A stretch of 64,000 bases of DNA. It comes from Hofstenia miamia. Lineage: Eukaryota > Xenacoelomorpha > Acoela. This document shows, one piece after another, positions 24,996-36,059 of this stretch. How positions within the stretch are numbered: position 1 is the stretch's first letter; every line of letters begins with the position of its first letter. The notes below the pieces were generated by a model. That model saw only the letters and a program-made list of their open reading frames with translations. It had not been told where the DNA came from and made no database searches. The stretch lies in assembly GCA_004352715.1 (NCBI GenBank), contig SCFE01000042.1, forward strand, positions 321,069 through 385,068, given 5' to 3'. Both the position numbers and the translations under genes were made by a program.

Positions 24996-25075
24996 GAGTA
25001 AGGCCCGGTGGTATACCCATACCACGGTAATTTGACAATACCGAAAAATACCGATGCCGCGGTATCTTGCCTATT
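24996..25075 (+). repeat. GGTATACC/ATACCG word cluster
   Basis: GGCCCGGTGGTATACCCATA, CCACGGTA, AATACCG, AATACCG and CGCGGTAT words packed into 80 bases. This again resembles a hAT-like subterminal region. A 1000-base gap starts 137 bases further on, so any partner end is not visible. Confidence 0.4.
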
Positions 25076-25211
25076 TAAAAGTATGTGTATTGTTATGCCA
25101 CCCCGCGAGTCAATATTTGCACTATGTAAACTTAAAATATTTCTGTACATTGGAAAACTCAGGAAATTCCTTAAGAAGAAACGTTTATTAATCATTCAGT
25201 TACAATATAGG

Positions 25212-26211
25212 NNNNNNNNNNNNNNNNNNNNNNNNNNNNNNNNNNNNNNNNNNNNNNNNNNNNNNNNNNNNNNNNNNNNNNNNNNNNNNNNNNNNNNNNN
25301 NNNNNNNNNNNNNNNNNNNNNNNNNNNNNNNNNNNNNNNNNNNNNNNNNNNNNNNNNNNNNNNNNNNNNNNNNNNNNNNNNNNNNNNNNNNNNNNNNNNN
25401 NNNNNNNNNNNNNNNNNNNNNNNNNNNNNNNNNNNNNNNNNNNNNNNNNNNNNNNNNNNNNNNNNNNNNNNNNNNNNNNNNNNNNNNNNNNNNNNNNNNN
25501 NNNNNNNNNNNNNNNNNNNNNNNNNNNNNNNNNNNNNNNNNNNNNNNNNNNNNNNNNNNNNNNNNNNNNNNNNNNNNNNNNNNNNNNNNNNNNNNNNNNN
25601 NNNNNNNNNNNNNNNNNNNNNNNNNNNNNNNNNNNNNNNNNNNNNNNNNNNNNNNNNNNNNNNNNNNNNNNNNNNNNNNNNNNNNNNNNNNNNNNNNNNN
25701 NNNNNNNNNNNNNNNNNNNNNNNNNNNNNNNNNNNNNNNNNNNNNNNNNNNNNNNNNNNNNNNNNNNNNNNNNNNNNNNNNNNNNNNNNNNNNNNNNNNN
25801 NNNNNNNNNNNNNNNNNNNNNNNNNNNNNNNNNNNNNNNNNNNNNNNNNNNNNNNNNNNNNNNNNNNNNNNNNNNNNNNNNNNNNNNNNNNNNNNNNNNN
25901 NNNNNNNNNNNNNNNNNNNNNNNNNNNNNNNNNNNNNNNNNNNNNNNNNNNNNNNNNNNNNNNNNNNNNNNNNNNNNNNNNNNNNNNNNNNNNNNNNNNN
26001 NNNNNNNNNNNNNNNNNNNNNNNNNNNNNNNNNNNNNNNNNNNNNNNNNNNNNNNNNNNNNNNNNNNNNNNNNNNNNNNNNNNNNNNNNNNNNNNNNNNN
26101 NNNNNNNNNNNNNNNNNNNNNNNNNNNNNNNNNNNNNNNNNNNNNNNNNNNNNNNNNNNNNNNNNNNNNNNNNNNNNNNNNNNNNNNNNNNNNNNNNNNN
26201 NNNNNNNNNNN
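25212..26211. other. Assembly gap, exactly 1000 N
   Basis: The round length means the gap is a placeholder of unknown true size. It lies inside the P-like region, so the 3' end of the minus-strand P copy is probably in it. Confidence 0.95.
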
Positions 26212-26643
26212 ACCAAACATATCATGAAGTTTTTTCCAGGAGACCACATTCATATTTGCGAAATTAATAGACGAAATGTCAAATTTAATTGTAGCATTTA
26301 GAACATAGAAATTGGAGTTTTTATACCAATTTTTTCTAATATTCTTTAATAATGTTTTCCTGAAAAGGCAATTTGATAACATATTCCTTAGATTCATCAT
26401 GATCAAACTTTTTGAAGAGTAGCTTAAACAGAAGAATAATATTTAACCCAATGGAACTTTCATGTAAAGATTTGATGACATCAAGTAAATTTTCAAATAA
26501 AAGATCTGCGGATAGATGGGTTACAGGTATACAGTTAACAACAAATGGGCTACCAGTCTTCAAAGAAACAAGCATGATATTCACAATGCTTTTGCAAAGA
26601 TCATCTTCACTTGATATTCCAATAAATTACCATCAAAGTTTAT
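26212..26643 (-). pseudogene. Internally deleted P transposase segment
   Basis: Minus-strand reading overlaps the same protein region as 26656-27000 but is a different copy. It reads IMLVSLKTGSPFVVNCIP, then SSIGLNII joined directly to LLFKLLFKKF, then VIKLPFQEN. A 39-base in-frame deletion removes the block with the catalytic Asp (FHGLCTDNHSTN), flanked by ATT on both sides. A 32-base deletion removes the FFDSVH block. It ends at the N at 26644, which joins it to the fuller copy. Confidence 0.75.
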
Positions 26644-26644
26644 N

Positions 26645-28267
26645 TCTAATATTCTTTAATATGTGAAAACTATCGAAGAAAAGGTAAACATTAATGTTTT
26701 CCTGAAAAAGCAATTTGATAACATATTCCTTAGATTCATCATGGCCAAACTTTTTGAAGAGTGCTTAAACAGAAGAATGTTAGTAGAGTGATTGTCCGTA
26801 CATAAACCATGAAAAATAATATTTAACCCAATGGAACTTTCATGTAAAGATTTGATGCCATCAAGTAAATTTTTAAATAAAAGATCTGCAGATAGATCGG
26901 TAATAGGTATACACTTAGCAAGAAATGGGCTACCAGTCTTCAAAGGAACAAGCATGATATTCACAATGCTTTTGTAAAGCTCATCTTCACTTGATATTCC
27001 AATAAATGTATTACCATCAAAGTTTACTTCCTTTTGCAACATTTCGTCTAGGATGATGATGATGCAATCTGATGAAAATTTTTCAATTTCAATAAGATTT
27101 TTTAACTGTTTAAAGGCATCCAAACTCCCAGAAACAATTTTTGCCAGAGTCCTAGTATGAGGAAGTGGTATAAATTTTCTGACATATTTATATGCAGCCA
27201 AAGAAGTATATCTGAGTACTAATTCAAATCTAAGTATTTCAACGGAATATGGCTCATTCATCCTTTTGCCAGATTTATAACGAAGATTATTAAACGCATC
27301 AAGTATTGAGTAAAAGTCATTATTACGTGTTTCTTCTAAAAAGTTTATTACATAAGTAAATAATCCTTGTACAACACTTCTTTTGTTAGCTATACATCCA
27401 GGGGAGTCGCTCAACCACATAGGAAGAGAAATGGGGGAACCATTAACATAAATCTTTACCTTTAAATTTTCATTGATAACGATTGATTCTTTGATTATAG
27501 GTTCATCTCCACTAGAAATAAGGTAATATCTTATTAGAGAAAAATCAATTTCAACATCAACTTTCCAATTTTCAGGCATCAATTCACTAGCTATAACTTT
27601 TAATTTGGAAAAATCAGGTATTGAGTCTTTTTCAAGAAAAATTGGAAGTTGGTCTTCTTGTAAAAGCCTTTCTGTTGGTTTTTTTCGAGTGGGAACTAAT
27701 GTTGGTAGAATACTTTTAGGGAATTGGAATATTGTTGGAACTGGGTTTCTTGAAAAGTCCAACTTTTTAAGTCCACACTGAGTAAATCGAAATAGTTTTT
27801 CATCAAAATGCAATGCACAAACAAATGAGTGAGTTGTTGGTGAAAAGTTTTTGCGACAGATAGCCTTTAACCATTTCTTATGTAAGTCCAAATTCTTCTT
27901 AGGAAACGAGAACATAGAATGATAAGTTCCTGTTAAATATCCACTCTTGCAGTTGGGCACACAGCATCGCTTGCCCATAGTAGGAAAAGAGCGACGACAA
28001 ACTAATCTGTAGTGTAATCAGCACTCAATTAACCACAACCCCGCTTGCACGTAGAAACGAGCATCAATGGAGCACCTCCTGCTGTGTTGTCATGGCAATT
28101 ATTTTCAATAAGCATCGGGGTTAATCAATTAATTATATATTCAAAGCATTATTACAAGATTAATACAAGTGGATGAGGTAAGCTTGACTTAATTTCCAAA
28201 TTATATCGGCCCCCAATTTTTAAAGGTCTTTGCAGCTAGCACGGCCGTGTATATTTAGAAGGCCCTG
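26645..28267 (-). mobile_element. P-like DNA transposon, minus-strand copy, 5' half
   Basis: Its 5' terminal inverted repeat is at 28267 reading leftward: CAGGGCCTTCTAAATATACA, CGGCCGTGCTAGCTGCAAAG. About 290 bases of 5' sequence follow before the transposase ATG at 27978. The body continues to the N at 26644. The other end is not visible and probably lies in or beyond the 1000-N gap. The TIR matches those at 18807, 22643 and 41735. Confidence 0.8.
26656..27978 (-). CDS. P-element transposase with THAP domain (partial)
   Basis: A 440-codon open frame. It starts with a THAP zinc-finger DNA-binding domain: C6 and C10 (CVPNC), W36, C54 and H57 (CALH), and NPVPTIF at 78-84, the AVPTIF-like box that closes the THAP fold. 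Then come a linker, RYTSLAAYKYVRKFIPLPHT, IIILDEMLQKEVNFDGNTF with the first catalytic Asp, and FHGLCTDNHSTN with the second. The last 33 residues are off-frame: a one-base loss near 26762 leaves the FFDSVHILKN signature in another frame. THAP plus these motifs identify the P/THAP9 superfamily, which cuts and pastes DNA using an RNase H-like core. The ATG follows the TIR-proximal leader at a sensible distance. This is the best-preserved P copy here. Confidence 0.85.
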   Translation of the reverse strand: MGKRCCVPNCKSGYLTGTYHSMFSFPKKNLDLHKKWLKAICRKNFSPTTHSFVCALHFDEKLFRFTQCGLKKLDFSRNPVPTIFQFPKSILPTLVPTRKKPTERLLQEDQLPIFLEKDSIPDFSKLKVIASELMPENWKVDVEIDFSLIRYYLISSGDEPIIKESIVINENLKVKIYVNGSPISLPMWLSDSPGCIANKRSVVQGLFTYVINFLEETRNNDFYSILDAFNNLRYKSGKRMNEPYSVEILRFELVLRYTSLAAYKYVRKFIPLPHTRTLAKIVSGSLDAFKQLKNLIEIEKFSSDCIIIILDEMLQKEVNFDGNTFIGISSEDELYKSIVNIMLVPLKTGSPFLAKCIPITDLSADLLFKNLLDGIKSLHESSIGLNIIFHGLCTDNHSTNILLFKHSSKSLAMMNLRNMLSNCFFRKTLMFTFSSIVFTY

Positions 28268-29158
28268 GTCCTGCATAGAGACGTGCTACTCAAAATAAAT
28301 GACAATTTGAGAGTGTAAATTCTCAGTTTTGAGTAATTCTTAAAGCGTTAAACTTTAAATTCTGTTAAGAACAACTTGAAAATTTTCTTCATGTTGATTA
28401 TTATATGTAATATCAGGCTTGCCTTGGCTGTGCCATTTTTCAGCACACATTCCACAGTACACTACAACAAATGTCTACAAATCCACACCAAGTTCTATTC
28501 AATGGTTGCGCACGGTTGGCTTTGGTGCAGTCGAGATATTTGAATCGGTAGAATGGTTTATGATTTTTAAGGACAAAGCACGCAGTGCAATTAAATATTG
28601 TTCTCAAGGAAGGAATGAACAACAATTTATATTAATGAATTTGTACATATTTACATTAATATCTTTATTTATTAACTCAATTATTGGTTTTTTAATATAT
28701 TAATCTTTGTACTCAATAGAACACTAATAAGCTCAGTTGGAGCTAATCAGTCTTAAAAATTTGGATATATATCCCACCAGTTGTAAACGGTCAGGTTGAT
28801 ATCCCTAAAATCCACAAGTGTGATTGGGAAATTAAGAATTTCCGGATGGGTTGGGTTAATATCCCATGTCCCACACCACACCATATAATTTAATATTTGC
28901 CTCACAGTCAAATGCTGTCAAATATATTGACAAAAGCATTTGTAGACATTATATGATTATTTTAATATGCATTAACACATATAAAATTATAACAAAGTTT
29001 TTAAAATTAATCACTATCTTCACAATATTTATATTCAGTAAAGTGAAATAACCTAAACAATATCGAAATAATAATTTTGCAATTTAATGAAATACTTCAA
29101 AATTTATAGCTATTTCACAGGTTTAATATCGTTTCTATTTATAATTAAAGAACAGTAC
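28268..29158. other. Between P copy and KRAB-like exon; no clear gene
   Basis: Open frames at 28419-28703 (plus) and 28440-28625 (minus) could not be matched to any family. A patch at about 28770-28865 with repeated GGTTGATATCCC, GGTTGGGTTAATATCCC words may be another subterminal repeat cluster. Confidence 0.4.
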
Positions 29159-29346
29159 CTTTGTATATCTGAGTTATTATATTTTTCCATGAAATCAGGT
29201 GGTCGAATATTTATGCCAGAACTTATCATTTCGTCATAATTTTTTTTCAAGTTGGAGTACTGAAGCTTGTCGTAGAATCCCAACCTCTCAAACTCTGTCT
29301 TTGAAAAGTACTGCTGAATGTCACTAATGCTGTATTCGTCAGACAT
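29159..29346 (-). CDS. KRAB-related (PRDM9/SSX-type) exon
   Basis: From an ATG at 29346 the minus strand reads SISDIQQYFSKTEFERLGFY, DKLQYSNLKKNYDEMISSG, INIRPPDFMEKY. This matches the KRAB-related domain of PRDM9 and SSX proteins at characteristic places: DI..YF.K.E, G..K..Y.N.K.NY, I..G, P.FM. The domain mediates protein-protein contacts of nuclear regulators. The coding sequence runs into a splice donor CAAAG|GTACTG (intron begins 29158), so this is probably a first coding exon with the rest downstream on the minus strand. A P-like transposon begins 890 bases in that direction. No PR/SET or zinc-finger exon is visible in the window. A domesticated or transposon-borne copy cannot be excluded. 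Confidence 0.6.
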
Positions 29347-29473
29347 TTAAGAGAAAAAGTGAACACTGCTCAATTTAATTAAGCAACACAGACTTGGTGG
29401 GCAGAAGCACATATATATTAATTCCCCTATTACCCTCTACATCTACACTGTACAATCAATATTCTTTCTTTAT

Positions 29474-30473
29474 NNNNNNNNNNNNNNNNNNNNNNNNNNN
29501 NNNNNNNNNNNNNNNNNNNNNNNNNNNNNNNNNNNNNNNNNNNNNNNNNNNNNNNNNNNNNNNNNNNNNNNNNNNNNNNNNNNNNNNNNNNNNNNNNNNN
29601 NNNNNNNNNNNNNNNNNNNNNNNNNNNNNNNNNNNNNNNNNNNNNNNNNNNNNNNNNNNNNNNNNNNNNNNNNNNNNNNNNNNNNNNNNNNNNNNNNNNN
29701 NNNNNNNNNNNNNNNNNNNNNNNNNNNNNNNNNNNNNNNNNNNNNNNNNNNNNNNNNNNNNNNNNNNNNNNNNNNNNNNNNNNNNNNNNNNNNNNNNNNN
29801 NNNNNNNNNNNNNNNNNNNNNNNNNNNNNNNNNNNNNNNNNNNNNNNNNNNNNNNNNNNNNNNNNNNNNNNNNNNNNNNNNNNNNNNNNNNNNNNNNNNN
29901 NNNNNNNNNNNNNNNNNNNNNNNNNNNNNNNNNNNNNNNNNNNNNNNNNNNNNNNNNNNNNNNNNNNNNNNNNNNNNNNNNNNNNNNNNNNNNNNNNNNN
30001 NNNNNNNNNNNNNNNNNNNNNNNNNNNNNNNNNNNNNNNNNNNNNNNNNNNNNNNNNNNNNNNNNNNNNNNNNNNNNNNNNNNNNNNNNNNNNNNNNNNN
30101 NNNNNNNNNNNNNNNNNNNNNNNNNNNNNNNNNNNNNNNNNNNNNNNNNNNNNNNNNNNNNNNNNNNNNNNNNNNNNNNNNNNNNNNNNNNNNNNNNNNN
30201 NNNNNNNNNNNNNNNNNNNNNNNNNNNNNNNNNNNNNNNNNNNNNNNNNNNNNNNNNNNNNNNNNNNNNNNNNNNNNNNNNNNNNNNNNNNNNNNNNNNN
30301 NNNNNNNNNNNNNNNNNNNNNNNNNNNNNNNNNNNNNNNNNNNNNNNNNNNNNNNNNNNNNNNNNNNNNNNNNNNNNNNNNNNNNNNNNNNNNNNNNNNN
30401 NNNNNNNNNNNNNNNNNNNNNNNNNNNNNNNNNNNNNNNNNNNNNNNNNNNNNNNNNNNNNNNNNNNNNNNNN
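29474..30473. other. Assembly gap, exactly 1000 N
   Basis: Placeholder gap directly upstream (minus sense) of the KRAB-like exon, so its promoter and any earlier exon may be missing. Confidence 0.95.
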
Positions 30474-30498
30474 TATTTATAGAAAAATATAAACTTAC

Positions 30499-30613
30499 GA
30501 AACATTCCCTGCTTAATCTTCGTTTTATCTTTCGCACATGCCCTTTGATTCTTCGTGAGCATATCCAAATGAATTTCAAAACCGTTTTCAGTAATCGCAT
30601 TTAGCAACAGCAT
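30499..30613 (-). CDS. Candidate short exon, unrecognised
   Basis: Minus-strand ATG at 30613, then LLLNAITENGFEIHLDMLTK, NQRACAKDKTKIKQGMF, ending at a consensus donor TTTC|GTAAGT (intron begins 30498). The composition (mixed charged and hydrophobic, no low complexity) is protein-like for its length, but I do not recognise the family. It lies upstream of the KRAB-like exon on the same strand, across the gap, so the two could belong to one transcript. That is a guess. Confidence 0.25.
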
Positions 30614-30753
30614 AAATTTGTTTACTAGTTGCGACCAGAAATCTTAACAAATTTCTGAATGTGCATTTATTTGTTAACAAAATCTACAGTGTGAATTTCA
30701 AATAATCAATTGCCATTTTTGGTAAATTACACATCAAAAAATATAATTGTAAA

Positions 30754-30792
<39 letters not shown>

Positions 30793-31429
30793 CTAAAGAT
30801 TTCCCATAGTTATATAAATTGTGAGAACACAATATTTTTAAAAAAATACAATATTCCACCTATAATACAAATTAAAAGAAACTAATTATGTAATATTGAA
30901 AAATTTAATTAAAAAATTTTAGCCTCCAATTTCATATTCAAAATTAATGACTTACCAAAGCGTTTAGACGACCTTCCAGGATACAATTTGCTGTATAATA
31001 TATATATACTTCTTCAAAAGAATGATCTTTGAATAGATTTCAATACTGTCCTTTCATGAAAGTATTTTGCTGTAAATTCAGAAAAGTAAAAAAGCACAAC
31101 TTTAAGAAATGATATTCAAAAAAAAATTACACCATTTAAGAGAGTAAGTAACAGCCAATCAACATTGATGATTCTCTTATTTGTCTGATAGATGGTGTAC
31201 GCAAAGAATTCTCTTGAAATATGGCTACTTTATAATTTCCTTTATAAACTGCTGTTTGGGATAAATTAATTTATTTTTTTTGCACAAAAACTAACAAAGT
31301 TACTTAGAAATTTTTTTTACATTGCATAGTGGAAGTATTTTATAAATTTAATTGATGATCCTTTCAATTATATTTCTTTTTGAAAATAGTAAAATAGTGA
31401 TGTAATCTAATACTTTACAAATCTCTTGA
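30614..31429. other. Non-coding, with (TA)n at 30757-30787
   Basis: AT-rich sequence with no supported gene. It includes one TA array. Confidence 0.5.
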
Positions 31430-32489
31430 AATGTGGCATGGCGGATGCATTCTCAGTGATCAAATACTGCTTCAGGCAGTGGCCCATCACGAACTGGAGT
31501 CTCTCTCATCTCTTTACCTAAACAGTAGTGATTACTTGTTATACTCGTATGGATTTAAATGTAGTTTGGTCTGAGTTAAACTGTACATGTGACAACAAAG
31601 GTTCAATCAGTTAGACATTACCCTGCTCTGGAGAATCTGCTATTTATGGTTACTAGATATACCTCAGTTAATGCACATCTCTGCCTGGGTGATGATACTA
31701 CATGCTGACTGTGACAGGATTCCGAACGTCCTATTGACATCTGGAAATTGGATGGTGTAGTTAAGATAGGTGTTTCTTCTACATCACTTACTTTACCAAG
31801 AAGATTAATCGCTTTACTGTACTGTTCTTTACTGTTCTATATATCTCTTGTGAACCTGTTGCAGTTTACAGGCGTAAGTGATGCTAGGAGATGTACTCCA
31901 ATTGTGATAAACCTGTATGCATGCAGGAAAGAGCTTAAGCAATTATACATTCTTTACTGTTCTATATCTCTCTCTCTCTGGATTACTGTTTATTACTTCT
32001 GTGATTGTGGAAAATTTACCAAATCTTATGGGAAAAAACAGCTGTGACATGGATGAAAAGGAAAACTACCTAACTTATGGGGAAAAATTTTTTTGTAGAT
32101 GGAAATGGAGAACTTAGATGGATCAAGGACCACAAATGAAACCTTGCAACAGTATATGATCATTACATTCTAAAACTAATGCCAAATAAAAAGAAACAGC
32201 AGAATAATAATCAGACGACCGCTGCAACTTCAGCAAGAATGCAATTACTGGAAAGTTTATCCCCCACCATAGACGTCAAAATGCAAACAATACCTCTCAA
32301 AATCAATTGAATTCATTTGAAATTTTGGAAACCTTAAGGAAAAATCATGAGAACAAAATGGCACTAAAAAATCAAATTTTACTGTTGAATGAAAAATTTG
32401 AGAAAATGGAGAATTAAAGAAAACATGTTATTGAGGAATTGAAACAGGATATGGGTCAGCAACTAGAAGAAAAGTGAAACATTTTTCCA

Positions 32490-33829
32490 GCTCAAGTAGA
32501 AATGCTAACACAGAAATTGTTAGAAGAGAACCAGAGGATAATTGAGCAAAATGAAAGATGGGAAGCTATGAATAATGACCTCGAGGTTGAAAACAAACAG
32601 TTACAACAGGAAAATGAGACCCAACAAATGGAAATAAAACACCTGAAGGACCAGTTGAGACTAATTAAACTGCTGGAAGATGAGGAGGAATTGCCAAAAC
32701 CAATACACATGGAAGACATGTTAATTTCAGAGGAACCAGAGGCAGAAATTAGTGCTCCAATATGATGTGAACAAGTAAATCATATGAAGGTGCCAGACAT
32801 GGAAGTTGAAGAGGAGGAAGAGAAGGAGCATAATTCAACAAATTACATAGGAATTAAAGAAAAGAGTTTCAACAGAAGTGTCAGCAGAAAATCTAAACAA
32901 ACCAATGTATGAGAAAACAATACTACCAGAAAGAAAAAATGAAGAACCAACACTGTGTAAAGCCCAGATCCAAAAGTTCACTGGGAAAATAGACAGTTAT
33001 TCACCAACATTTGAGGAATTGTTACAATTGTTTGAACTTTAAATGAAAGAAAAGAAAGTGGATCAGGACACAGCTGCAGTGAGACTCCCACTATACCTAG
33101 CAAGAACAGCATACCAACAATACTTAATGTTGGATGCAGAGACAAAAAGGAACTACAAACAGTTAACTGGGAATTTCATTGAATATTATCATAATGAAAG
33201 CTTTAAACATCAATACAGATTAATACTAAATTGAATGAAAATGAGGAAATGTGATGACATCAGAAATTATATGTTGCAAGTCAAGCAATTGTTGACACTT
33301 AGCTCAAGAGGTGGATACTATTCCAAGTACAACTTGTTTTCTCATATTACAAAGGGTCTTCCAGAAAATATAAGGCACCAATTTGAGATAAAATGCAATG
33401 TAGACAATAAATTGGAAAAGATGATTAGAAAGGCAGTAGATATCCAGGTCATGTTGGAAAATAATTCAAGAATATATGAAAAGGCAACATAGAACAGGCA
33501 AAATGCATCAAATTGGAAGATAAAAGAACAATTACAACCAAGATCTTCACAGGCAACTAGTATAAAGAAGAATGAAAAAGTTATAAATATAAAAACGCAA
33601 GATGGATGTTTGCTGTTATAACTTTGGACAAAAGGGACACAAGAACCCTGAATGCAAGAAATTGATAAACATTATAGAAGATGGAGATTCAGATTTTGAT
33701 GACGAAGACATTTTGAACTCTGACTATGAAATCTTATCAGAAATTGATGAAAAAAAACAGCAAAGGAATTGGAAAACTAGAGGGAGTGCTGACTCAAGAA
33801 AACCATGCACCAGTTATGATATTAACTAA
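32490..33829 (+). pseudogene. Gypsy gag-like region with coiled coil and zinc knuckle
   Basis: The first segment (32502-32765) is a glutamine/glutamate-rich coiled coil (LLEENQRIIEQNERWEAMNN). After an acidic stretch come capsid-like fragments (IQKFTGKIDSYSPTFEELLQ; AAVRLPLYLARTAYQQYL at about 33070; SKYNLFSHITKGLPENIR at 33320). A CCHC knuckle follows at about 33606-33650, CCYNFGQKGHKNPECKK. Its second Cys position fits C-x2-N: the normal C-x2-C is altered to CCYN. Stops (for example TAA at 33040, TGA at 33232, TAG at 33490) break it into at least four pieces. Confidence 0.7.
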
Positions 33830-33837
33830 TCTACACA

Positions 33838-34301
33838 ACATCAACAGAATTACAGTTGTGGTTAACAGTGTGACTAAGGCTACTATCAACACAGGTGCAG
33901 TAAAATCGATAATAACAGATAAGTGCATGACAAAATTGGGATTTACAAGCAAAGAATTACTGAAATCACACAACAGACTAATAAATGCATCAGATGAATA
34001 TATCTACACAAAAGGAATGCTGGAACTAGTGAGAATGAGGATAGCAAATAATATGTTTGAACAGTCATTAATTGTAGTTGGCATTCACAAGAACATTCTT
34101 CCATATGAAATCATATTGGGCACCAACTTTCTTTTGAAGAACAAATGTGTTATTAATTATGGAAATAGAACCATTAGAGGTCAAGAGGAAGAAATTGAAA
34201 TCAAAGATGAACAACAAGATGAGAACATACTATTCAAATTGATAGAAGACATTAGATTACAACCTTACCACTGGAAAATAAATGCATGCAATCAAGTGTG
34301 A
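33838..34301 (+). pseudogene. Gypsy aspartic protease
   Basis: Retropepsin-like fold: VVNSVTKATINTGAVKSIIT has the active-site position, normally DTGA/DSGA, here NTGA, so the catalytic Asp is replaced by Asn. The flap-side block PYEIILGTNFLLKNKCVINY (ILGxxFL, the usual end of retropepsins) is intact. The frame is open from about 33726 to 34301 and overlaps the zinc-knuckle frame, suggesting the original gag-pol frameshift or a later indel. Confidence 0.7.
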
Positions 34302-34559
34302 AAAGGAGATAACAGTGGAAATAATGGTATATGAATAAACAGGAATTAACACAAAATAAACCTCAATGCCTTTGACTATCTGTATGATTAAAAAAGGAGA
34401 AGGAAAAATCCCAATACTAAATGCTACAAACAGGAATGTCAACATAAATCAAACAAAAGTTGAACAAACAGCAGAATCTTTAACTTCAGTGAAATATGCA
34501 TTGGACAAGCTATTGGCAAAATGCATAAAATTGTATCAACAGTGGACAAAACAATAAAA

Positions 34560-35620
34560 CTACCTGTACAGAGAGTGCCAGAGCAACTAAAGGATTAATA
34601 CAATAGAGTACTGAACGAACTCATTGATAATAAGATCATTAGGCTGAGCAAAAGTCTGTATGCAGCACCAATGGTATTTGTCAAGCAAGGAAAGAAATAC
34701 AGGTTGTGTATTGATTTTAGAAAATTGAACAATGTAGCAAAGAAGGACTCATATCCACTTCCTAGAATTGAGGATATGCTGTATGTGAGTAAACACAAAT
34801 ACTTTACAGTCATAGATTTGTGTAAAGTGTATTGGCAGGTGCAGATGGAGCCAAGAGACATAGAAAAAACAAGTGGATTTATATGGTGTTCAGGCTATGT
34901 AATGCACCAGCAACATTTCAATGATACATCACAAAGGTCTTAAAGAATAAACAGAACAAGATTGAAGAAGGGATAAATATAATAATAACAAGTGACACAG
35001 TAGAACAACATCTGGAGAAATTGGACAGAACCCTCAGAATATTAAAGGAGGCTGGACTGAGAGTTAATGAAAACAAATGTGACACACTGAATGAGAAACT
35101 GGTATTCCTGGGAAGTATAATATGAAAGGGACAAATCAGTATGAAGGATAATTCATGAGAAATGATAAGGAAAATTGAAAAACAAAATAACAAAAGAATT
35201 TGCAAAAAATTATGGGTTTTTTAAACTACTATGGTACATTTATACCAAATATTGCAGGAAAACCTGTTAAAATGACAAATCTCATGAAGAAATTGGTACC
35301 TTTGTATAGACATGAGAACAACAGGAGGAGTTAGATAATATAAAACAAGAATTATCAAAATTACCTTCACTTAATATGCCATACTACTCCAAAGAGTTCA
35401 TATTAGACTGTGATGTGAGTAAAGTTGTGATAGGTGTGATGATTGGACAGATCAAAGATAATAAAGAGGTGCCTGTACCATTTTTTAGCAGGAAATTGAA
35501 ACCAAGCAAGGAGAATTATGGATCTACAAAATTGGAGATGCTAATGCTGATTGAGAGCATAAAGAAGTTTAGACACTTTTTAAATGGGAAGAATTTTTGT
35601 GTAAGGACTAGCATGGTTTA
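34560..35620 (+). pseudogene. Gypsy reverse transcriptase and RNase H
   Basis: Reverse transcriptase blocks: LCIDFRKLNNVAKKDSYPLP, YFTVIDLCKVYWQVQMEP (normally DLxSGYWQ) and, in another frame, LCNAPATFN. Where the catalytic YxDD should be (about 34965-34985) the sequence reads GINIIITS, so both Asp are lost. The connection region (VEQHLEKLDRTLRILKEAGL) is recognisable at 35000. RNase H follows at 35376-35620 (FILDCDVSKVVIGVMIGQ, FFSRKLKPSKENYGSTKLE). The domain is non-functional. Confidence 0.8.
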
Positions 35621-36059
35621 AAAGATTTTCAGGAGATAAATCTTCAATCATATTAAAATGGATAAAGTACCTTAAAAATTTAATTTCACAATCAAGCACA
35701 AAAAAGGAAAATTATACAGCAATGCAGATTTTTGGACCTTGCTGCCAGAATATGAGAGATCTAGAAGAAAAGGAGGGTCAGAAAACAGAATTTCAAATTC
35801 ATTCCACACAATGAATACAAGTAGTTACCCAAAATTAACATCAACAAGAAGGGAGAAGCAATAACACCTATTATGTTAAAAGAAGAAATTGCTGAAGAAG
35901 AGATAATAGAAAAACAAGATGAAGATGTCATATTGAAGGAAATAAAGGACAAGCAAAACAATCAATAAAAGAAAATGTTAAAAGTTGTGAAGAGCAAATT
36001 TAACATAAGTGGAAAACTAATGACAACAGATTACTATATATTACTGGAAAAACAAATCC

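Noticed and set aside
25008-26406. Open frames of 350-420 codons on both strands
   Set aside because: They consist almost wholly of unknown bases in the 1000-N gap.
29394-30613. Open frames of 360-385 codons across the second 1000-N gap
   Set aside because: Same artefact; only the short sequenced ends are real.
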